A DNA stretch of 64,000 bases from Nageia nagi (taxonomy: Eukaryota; Pinophyta), in NCBI GenBank assembly GCA_050084985.1, contig JBITNC010000001.1, positions 38,068,001-38,132,000 on the forward strand, read 5' to 3'. Positions 57,151 to 64,000 of the stretch are shown piece after piece; the stretch's first letter is position 1; each line of letters begins with the position of its first letter. The translations under genes and the position numbers were made by a program. The notes under the pieces were generated by a model that did no database searches, was not told where the DNA came from, and was given only the letters and a program-made list of their open reading frames with translations.

Positions 57151-58457
57151 ATGAAAAGTAGACTCTCTAACTCCATGAAAATCAAAGAGTGATTTTGTCC
57201 TAAGTTTTCCCGAAATCTTTGTCTTGCATTTTTGTTTTTTGCAAATTTTGTTTGTAAAAATTCATCTGTAAGCTCATTTTTGGATTCCTCTCGTTGTTTT
57301 TATATATAAAACGACCTATTTTATAGTAAAAGTGGAGAAACTGTGCTTGTTTGAAGTTTTAGTTTTATTCGTGGTGTTTGAAGAGATTTTGTGAAGTCAG
57401 TTGATGGTTTTTGTGAAGTTTTCGAGGTAGTTTTAGAAGAATTGCAGTTGCACATTATGTAAAAGAAATTTTGGCACCGTTTACTGCAATTCCCAACCTT
57501 GCTGATCGTCCATTCCTCTCACCCCTTGGTGCCTACCATTGCCCTTGTGCGCACATTGATCGTGCACTCCCATCGGACCAACGTGCAACCCGTGTGCTTT
57601 GAGACTCACTTGTAGCCCACTTCCCAGCAGCCAATGCGCCTCTGCATTACTTCCGAGCACCATTTCATTGGCACTCCATTTCAAACCCATGCGCACTCGT
57701 TTTAGAACCCAACCCCACGTTTTTCCTGGCCCATCATGGTGCACGTCGTCCAAGTCCCATCCCACGTGAAGTCTGCTCCCATCAAATAGAAACCCTCTCG
57801 TGTCTCCCAAGCTTCTTGAGTGTGCTTTCCAAACTTCAAACGACTCCCACGCTTTGACCACATGCCATTTTAGCCCAAACACACACCATTTTGACTCTAA
57901 TCGTAGGTCGTTTTATTCACACTAGCCTGACGCATTGTATAGACCCACCACATTAGCCCCTTGCAGCTTGCTCATGTGGACCTTCCACATCATCACCTCA
58001 ATTAGCACCGCCACATAATCCTACCATGTCAACAGTTCGCCATATCAACCTACCATGTCAGCATCGCCACATCAGATTGCCACATTAGCAGGACCACATT
58101 AGAATGCCACATTAGCACGACCACATTAGATTGCCATATTAGCAGCTTGCCCTTGTCACGTCAGCCTACCTGCATAGTCAACATTCTACCTCGTAAAACA
58201 TGCTCAATTAGCATTTTGAATTTTTTTTGGCCTTTTTTCCTTGAAAAGTATTTTGGTCATAACTTCTTCATTTTTTGACTATTTTCGGCTATTTGTTTTT
58301 TCATTGGATCCAGAATTTCGATGGCTACAGTTAGAGATGGTTTTTAGACCTTGAAAATGTACAAATTTTGATAGAAATTATAGAATTTGTGTACTTATTT
58401 TTTGGGCAAAGATCATTTAAAAATTGAAAATTTTGAGATATTGAAGTTTTGTTAAAA
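57151..58457 (+). other. Copia leader with GC-rich block and short repeats
   Basis: 1.3 kb without a sense ORF. 57,480-57,900 is markedly richer in G and C than its surroundings. From 57,940 to 58,190 the phrase CCACATTAG (or CCACATCAG, CCATATTAG, CCATGTCA) recurs more than ten times, with the clearest tandem part at 58,077-58,145 (CCACATTAGCANGACCACAT then TAGAATG, about 27 bases per unit). Long leaders between PBS and gag occur in some plant copia groups and can hold RNA packaging signals; none is shown here. Confidence 0.7.
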
Positions 58458-59160
58458 ATGCATTCACTAGTGAGCATTGTTGGAATTGTGTTAACTGGTA
58501 AAGAAAATTGGCCGGAGTGGTTTAGAAAAATAAAACATACTTTAATTTTTAATGATTTTTGGGTTGGCATTTGTGATGGTGATAACCAACCTACCAAATC
58601 GATTGATGGCAAGGAGCTTGCGGTTTGGAACATGAAAAATAGTAAGGCATATGCTTTGATTGCTTCTTCAGTTAGTGAGGATGTCAACCAACACATTAGC
58701 TCCATAGATGATACGTGGAATGCATTCAAGAAACTCAAAGACTTGTTTGACTCTCATTTCGAATTGGAATTAATCCAACTTCAATTGAAACATTTTAACC
58801 TACAGTTAAAGAATGATGATCCCATGGCATTGATTTCTAAAATTAGAGCAATAATGCATGACATTGACTCTACTGGTGTGAAGATTGGTATTGCTCTCAC
58901 AACTTTGATTAAGGCATTGTACCCCACATATTCCAATTATTTTGAATCTTTGCAAGCTAGTGGTAACTTGAAATCTCTCACATTTGATACTTTGGCGGAT
59001 AAGATAGCAAAACGTTAGAAGGCATTTGGTAAGAAAACCAGTGAACCTACTTCAGACACATTATGTATTGCTGAAAAGGAAAAGAATGTTGCATATGATT
59101 CTTTTCAAGGTTAAAGTAGCAACTGTGGTCATTGTAGGAGGAATCATAGAGGCAAGGGGG
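58458..59160 (+). pseudogene. Copia gag
   Basis: The ATG at 58,458 starts MHSLVSIVGIVLTGKENWPE, then WFRKIKHTLIFNDFW, the copia gag N-terminal pattern (LTGxNWxxWxRKIxxxLxxND). It is open to 59,018 (187 codons): NISSIDDTW-like text, LQLKHFNLQLKNDDPMALIS and FESLQASGNLKSLTFDTLAD, then a stop. This is the best preserved gag of the window. The zinc knuckle further on (about 59,205) reads CNRRGHEANTY: the first Cys is displaced and the last is Tyr. Confidence 0.9.
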
Positions 59161-60900
59161 TAGATCTAATCAAGGTGATCATGATGAGAGGAACAATCTC
59201 CATTATAAAAGATGCAATAGACGAGGCCATGAAGCTAATACCTATCGCATTCTATGGGAAAAGTTCAAAGAAAGGAATGAAAAACGAAAGCAAGATAAGA
59301 ATAAGAATTCTGATTCCACTCACTATGTTACACTATATTGTAACAATACAATTAAAAATTTGTCCAATACTTCATTTGCATCTTGGGAGGATGCATGGTT
59401 GCTTGACATTCGTGCGACATGTCACATGACATTTCGAAGGGAATTCTTTGAAGAGATGAATACCAACATTGATGGTGCGGTATACTTTGCTAATAAATCC
59501 TGTATCAAACCTTTGGGTATTGGTATTGTGAGACCCAAATTTCCAGGCCTTCCATATATGATTCTTCGTAATGTGCTCTACATTCCTCAATTGCGAAGGA
59601 ACCTATTATCTCTTGTGCTCATTCGACTCAACTCATATATTCGATGGGATTGTGGAGATAAGGAGCTCATCTGATAACAAAGTGGTGATGACTAGTGGGG
59701 AGGATGAAAAGCTGTTGAAGATGCATGGAAGTTCTGCTAAATCAAAGAATTTTGCCTACCTCACCCATTAGGAAAAAAGTACTCTTTCATCTAGTCTTTT
59801 GTGACATGCAAGATTTGGCCGTCTCAATTTCGATGATCTCTGTTCGTTGAAATAGAGATGTTTTTTGGATTGCCTACTATTTTCTAGGAACATAGAACCT
59901 TGTGAAGTATGTGTACTAAGAAAGCACAACAAACAACCTTTTCATAAATTTTAGAGAATGTAGAAAATTAGAACTCATACACTCCGATTTGTGTGGATCA
60001 TTGCCTGTCCCTTCTGCTATTGGAAACAAATATATCATGACTCTCATATATTATTACACTAGGATGTGTTGAGTGTATTTGTTGAAGAACAAGTTGAATG
60101 TTTTGAAAAGTTTAAGTAATTTTATGTGATGATTGAGAAAGAAGCTAACACTCATATTGGCACACTTCATTTTTATAATTGGGGTGAATACAATTTAGTT
60201 GAATTCAAGAACTATCTTAGTTAGCATGGAATCAAGCATGAAACAATTGTTCCCTATAATCTACAACAGAACGGTGTAGCTGAAAGGATAAATAAAACTT
60301 TGTTGAATATGACATGGGCAATGTTGTTTTTCAAGAATGTGAAAATTATGTTTTGGGGTGATGTAGTTGCTTGTGTACTCTATGTCAGAAATAAATGTCC
60401 ATCTCATGCTGTAGATGATAAGACTCCGTATGAAATGTGGTTTGGCCATGTTCCTTCGGTTCGACATCTTAGGGTTTTTGGTTCCACCTGTTATCCCCTA
60501 GTCCCTAAGGAACAAAGAAACAAACTTGGTGCCAAAAGTCGAAAATATATTTTCTTGGGTACTCAGATACTACCAAAGGCTATAAGCTTTATAACGAGGT
60601 AAACAAAAAGTTCCTCTTTGCAAGAGATGTCATTTTTCTGGAATGTTCCAAGAGTGACTCGACTGTTGAGCGACAAGTTGATCACCTTGATAGGTTTACC
60701 CATGGAAAGCATTTCTTTGAACATGATTATAATATTCCAAACACTAAGGGGGGGATCCTTATATTAAATCAATCTTTGGAATCTACACCTCTTGTGCCTG
60801 TTTCAGAAGTGCCTGAGCCAGCAGTAGCACTTGGTTTAGTAGTATAAGAACCTCCTCCACTACAACAAGATCCTTCCTCTTCGTCAGTTTCAACAGGTCC
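59161..60900 (+). pseudogene. Copia protease and integrase
   Basis: Protease at 59,396: WLLDIRATCHMTFRREFFEE, where the active-site D-S-G is D-I-R, so the triplet is lost. It continues GIGIVRPKFPGLPYMILRNV and LYIPQLRRNLLSL to 59,610. The pre-integrase HARFGRLNFDDLCSL is at 59,805, and CEVCVLRKHNKQPFHKF at 59,895. The integrase core ends with HETIVPYNLQQNGVAERINK and TLLNMTWAM (60,238-60,315; NGVAER Glu kept). DDKTPYEMWFGHVPSVRHLR and VFGSTCYPLVPKEQRNKLGA follow at 60,415-60,530, then a Pro-rich linker. Stops and frameshifts occur throughout the core. Confidence 0.9.
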
Positions 60901-62690
60901 TTTGGATGATGTGATTGAAGGGATCAATAGGTTGAATCTTGAAGTAAATGAAGAACCTCCTCAGCCTGTTGAGCAACTAGAACCATCACAAAAGATTCCT
61001 AAGTGGCTCTCCAAAACACTTGAGAGTGTTCATCCTGATGAAGTTGGAAAGATGGAAACTAAGAGTTCCTACAAAAACATAATTGAAGATGGAGCAGTAG
61101 AGGATTCAAATTCAGTGATGATATGGAGGATATGGAATGTTCTTTTGATTGTGAATTGAATTTCTTTGCTGATTGTGAGCTGACTTCCTTTAAAGAAGCT
61201 TTTACTCATGATGTCTGGAAGGATGCTATGAAGGAGTATGATGCTCTCATCAAGAATGGGACGTGGAAGTTGGTGGATCCTCCATATGGAACCAAACCTA
61301 TTGGATGCAAGTGGGTTTACAAAAACAAGTATAGATTAGACGACTTATTTGAGAAACACAAAGCTTGGCTTGTGGCTAAGGGTTTTGCATAAGAAGGTTT
61401 AGACTATGATGAGCCCTTTGCTCCCACAACAAAATGGGCTACTATTTGTTCTTTGTTGGCAATGTCAGCTCAACATGGATGGAAAGTTCATGAAATGGAT
61501 GTGAAGTCTGCTTTCTTGAATGGTGATTTGAAAGAATATGTGTAAATGAGACAACTAGAAGGATTTGCAGTGAAGGGTTAGGAACAAAAATTTTGTAAGC
61601 TCATCAAGCCCTTGTATGGCCTAAAACAAGCTCCTCATGTTTGGTACGAAAAGCTTACTGAGGATCTATTGAAGATAAATTTTGAACACTTTAATCTTGA
61701 TGATGCAACATTGTTTGTTAAAAAAGTTGGCAAAACTGTTGTATATCTTGTGGTGTATGTAGATGATCTTTTGATAACTGGGAATAATGAAAGTTACATT
61801 GCATTCGTGAAATAAGATTTGAAGAGAGGTTTTGAAATGACAGATATGGGACATCTTCATTACTATTTGGGCATTGAAATGACATAAAACCCAAGGTACA
61901 TTTTCATTTCCCAAATAAAGTACATTTGAGAATTGTTGAATAGATTTGGCATGACAAATTGTAATCCTCTTTCCACTCCAATGGAAAAAAATTTGAAGTT
62001 GAAATCTATTGAAGGGAATGCATTTGAGAATGCAACGAAGTATAGATAACTCGTTGGAAGTCTTATATATTTAACCACAACTAGGCCAAACATTTCATGT
62101 GCGGTTGGACTTCTCTCTCGGTTTATGCAAAATCCGTGTGGACATTAGAATGCAACAAAAATAGTTCTTCGATATTTGAAAGGCACACATGAATTAAGGC
62201 TCACGTATTCCAAAGTAGGAGACTTCAAATTGATTGGATATACAGATTCAGATTTTGATGGTGACAGAAAATGGAGTTTCGATTTCAAGATATGCTATGA
62301 GTCTTGGATCGACATCTATCTCTTGGAGATCATGAAAGCAACTTGTTTCGACAGATTCCACTACAGAGGAAGAGTACGTGGTTGCTACAGAGGCAACAAA
62401 GGAGATTGTGGCTCAAAAAGATATTGGAAGATTTGTAGGAAAAACAAGTGAATCCATCTCCACTTCTGATTGATAATATTTTTGCAATTCAATTGGCCAA
62501 GAATCCAAAGTTTCATGATCGAACAAAGCACATCAACACAAAGTATCATTTGATTCAACATGTAGAGGTCAAGACAACTCAATTGAAACGTTGTCCCACA
62601 TATGAGCAAGCAATGAACATCTTCACCGAGACACTTCAAAGATAAAAGTTCGAGAAGATGCTTGGACTTACCAACTCCTTTGCGGATTAT
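60901..62690 (+). pseudogene. Copia reverse transcriptase and RNase H
   Basis: RT from about 61,165: CELTSFKEAFTHDVWKDAMK, GTWKLVDPPYGTKPIGCKWV, KHKAWLVAKGFA then a stop, VHEMDVKSAFLNGDLKEYV (61,490, first catalytic Asp kept), LIKPLYGLKQAPHVWYEKL (61,600) and VVYVDDLLITGN (61,755, YVDD intact). Seven or so stops follow GFA, EYV, VKG, FVK, EMT and others, several in place of Gln. RNase H: LIGYTDSDFDGD (62,230), then a frameshift; the STTEEEYVVATEATKEI segment is read in another frame at 62,355, and QLAKNPKFHDRTKHINTKYH lies at 62,490-62,550. It ends before the polypurine tract. Confidence 0.9.
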
Positions 62691-62698
62691 GAGGGGAA
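62691..62698 (+). other. Copia polypurine tract
   Basis: GAGGGGAA directly before the 3' LTR start TGTTAG. Confidence 0.85.
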
Positions 62699-62943
62699 TG
62701 TTAGACACCTAATCCTTAAGGATTATGGTATAGATAGTATAGTATTACTAACTATATTTAGTAAATTCGTAGTTTCGTGTGTGTTAGAATTTAAAGTGTA
62801 ATTTTTTAGAGAATATGAAAAGTTACATTATATCTCAAGGTTCTCCCAAAAAAATGAATGTGAAGAGTTAACTTTCTTACGTATTAAAACAATATTTTAA
62901 CCTAATACAATGCTTTTTGATCTTGTAGTTATCCGACATGACT
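62699..62943 (+). repeat. Copia 3' LTR
   Basis: 245 bases, partner of 56,888-57,136. Its last bases read TGACT where the 5' copy has TTGGCA, so the terminal CA is lost. Confidence 0.9.
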
Positions 62944-62948
62944 ATTTT
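62944..62948. repeat. Copia target-site duplication, right
   Basis: ATTTT, matching 56,883-56,887. Confidence 0.7.
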
Positions 62949-63000
62949 GACACAAAAAAACTCCGTAGATATGAAATCTAATTCCAAAGATAATTCCCTA

Positions 63001-63330
63001 TAAAGAATAGTTTCCAATAAAAATAGAAGAGTCTTTCATTTAAGTATTAACTTACTCTTTTATCCTCCAACTTACTTAAGAAAATTCAATAGTTTCCAAC
63101 CAAAAAAAAATAAAAAAATGGATCTATGATTTAAGTTTTAAACTACTTTTTTATCCTCCAACTTACTTAAGAAATTCAATAGTTTCCGACTTAAAAAAAC
63201 AAAAGAATCATCTTTCATTTAAATCTTAACTACTCTTTTATCCTCCAACTTACGAAAATTCAATAATTTTCAACTAAAAAATGAAAATGATATTTCATTT
63301 AAATTTTAACCTGCTCTTCAATCTCTAAAT
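63001..63330. repeat. Short tandem array, units of 80-96 bases
   Basis: Units begin at about 63,031, 63,125, 63,211 and 63,291 with (T)CTTTCATTTAAGTMTTAA, then CTTTTATCCTCCAACTTACT, GAAAATTCAATAGTTTCC and an A-run. Copies drift in length mainly in the A-run. A partial unit (TAGTTTCCAATAAAAA) precedes the first. Confidence 0.85.
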
Positions 63331-63399
63331 TAATTTATATATTTTTTTCTTTATTATTCTATGATAAAAAGCAAATGAGAAAAATAAAGAACTGATGCC

Positions 63400-63660
63400 T
63401 AGAAGCTCTCCTTTAGGTTGAGATAACACACCATCATGCAAACGAGCTCCGTACAAAGAGCCCAACATACCTTCGTTAATTTACGGAGGTGTAGTTGTCG
63501 CTCTAGTACGGTTACGTATGCAAACTTTCCCATAACGAGTTTGCAAACTATGAGTAAGAGCAAGAAGGCAACGTTACAAAGATCGAAAGGCTCTATCGTT
63601 TTGCCATGTCGTTTATTCTGATCTAAGTTACCAGCGCGGTACAGAATAAAGAAATAATGT
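63400..63660. other. CpG-retaining stretch, possibly non-TE
   Basis: About fourteen CpG dinucleotides in roughly 215 bases, far more than in the surrounding element-derived DNA. A 61-codon plus-strand frame (63,436-63,621) is present but has no known motif. It resembles the low-methylation sequence seen near genes. Confidence 0.4.
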
Positions 63661-63781
63661 CATGAGGATGGCTCATGTTACTTCTTTTACATGTGTCGGA
63701 ATATGTGTTTCCACAGTAGCTGCAAAAAAAATGATATTTGATAAGTGTTATGTACATTTATATTTTCCGTTCATTTATTAG

Positions 63782-63911
63782 TACCCAGTTGTGAAATTAT
63801 ATGCCCACGGAATGTTGTGGTTGAAATCAGCGAGAGTTTTGGATATGCTGGGCATGGCAGAGAGAGCTTCAATTTTTATTCGTCTGACAAAGGAGTGAAG
63901 TTCCTAACCTA
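63782..63911 (+). other. Weak candidate internal exon
   Basis: 130 bases between an acceptor-like TTTTCCGTTCATTTATTAG and a consensus donor GTAAGT at 63,912. One phase is open throughout and would encode SCEIICPRNVVVEISESFGY and FYSSDKGVKFLT. I do not recognise the product. Evidence is splice signals and openness only, which can arise by chance. Confidence 0.2.
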
Positions 63912-64000
63912 GTAAGTCTAAACCCTTGAAAAATATTTACTTTTCTGATTTTTAACCCACAAAAACACCTTGGTTGTTAAGTTCATTTGCTTTCCCTTGG

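Larger units (their letters stand above)
56888..62943 (+). mobile_element. Ty1/copia retrotransposon, full length, inactive
   Basis: About 6.06 kb with short LTRs (249 and 245 bases), PBS, a long leader of 1.3 kb, gag, protease, integrase, RT, RNase H and PPT, flanked by ATTTT. It is a different family from the copia elements at 23-28 and 45-50 kb, with another LTR (TGTTAGACACCTAATCCTTA), a longer leader and different gag. The order of domains is that of copia. Numerous stops and frameshifts make it non-functional. Confidence 0.95.

Noticed and set aside
57481-57882. 133-codon minus-strand ORF in the copia leader
   Set aside because: It lies opposite the sense strand of the element, has no known motif, and its openness follows from the GC-rich composition of the leader.
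58331-58738. 135-codon minus-strand ORF
   Set aside because: Antisense to the copia gag, which has clear family motifs.
1-64000. tRNA, rRNA and plastid or mitochondrial insertions
   Set aside because: I saw no tRNA-like cloverleaf motifs such as GGTTCRANNCC in context, and no rRNA or organelle gene text. A dedicated scan would be more sensitive than reading by eye.

Overview
The window looks like heterochromatic nuclear DNA of a seed plant, most likely a gymnosperm (conifer, cycad or ginkgo type). It is AT-rich, CpG-poor and has no intact cellular gene that I can recognise. Almost everything identifiable is an old, nested transposable element. The elements are Ty1/copia, Ty3/gypsy, plant LINEs and one hAT DNA transposon, and all are broken by stops, frameshifts and deletions. 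The host guess rests on the decay pattern, the large LTRs (about 1.5 kb) and the element types; it is inference.

Layout. 0.4-1.1 kb: degenerate direct repeats. 1.2-2.3 kb: gypsy protease fragment (+). 2.76-6.27 kb: hAT element (-) with candidate TIRs and an 8-bp target duplication. 6.3-12.3 kb: non-coding. 12.4-13.7 kb: LINE reverse transcriptase remnant (-). 15.0-16.8 kb: gypsy remnant (+), internally deleted, followed by an LTR and chromodomain end of another gypsy element (-). 17.56-19.09 kb: solo LTR (+). 19.2-29.6 kb: LINE (+) with DUF4283-like ORF1, endonuclease, RT and zf-RVT, split by a complete copia element at 22,878-28,274. 29.9-32.9 kb: uncharacterised lysine-rich ORF (+), itself interrupted by a 1.55-kb LTR. 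33.28-34.78 kb: a second LTR of the same family. 36.4-38.7 kb: truncated copia fused to a LINE RT fragment. 39.0-39.8 kb: tandem duplication and an LTR fragment. 40.7-41.4 kb: tandem array of about 190-bp units.

44.02-55.72 kb: the clearest nesting. A minus-strand gypsy element has both LTRs, PBS, PPT, a 61-bp minisatellite leader and a protease, but has lost most of pol. It is flanked on both sides by (TA)n. A 5.37-kb copia element with an exact GGGAG target duplication sits inside its 3' LTR. 55.8-56.3 kb: LINE tail (-). 56.89-62.94 kb: another complete but dead copia element (+), with ATTTT duplications. 63.0-63.33 kb: short tandem array. 63.4-64 kb: a more CpG-rich stretch with a weak candidate exon, the only hint of non-TE sequence.

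The order of events can partly be read. The LINE at 19-29 kb precedes the copia inside it; the ORF at 30-33 kb precedes its LTR; the gypsy at 44-56 kb precedes the copia inside its LTR. I found no convincing new biological system. The least explained items are the ORF family at 30-33 kb, the 190-bp array and the end of the window.
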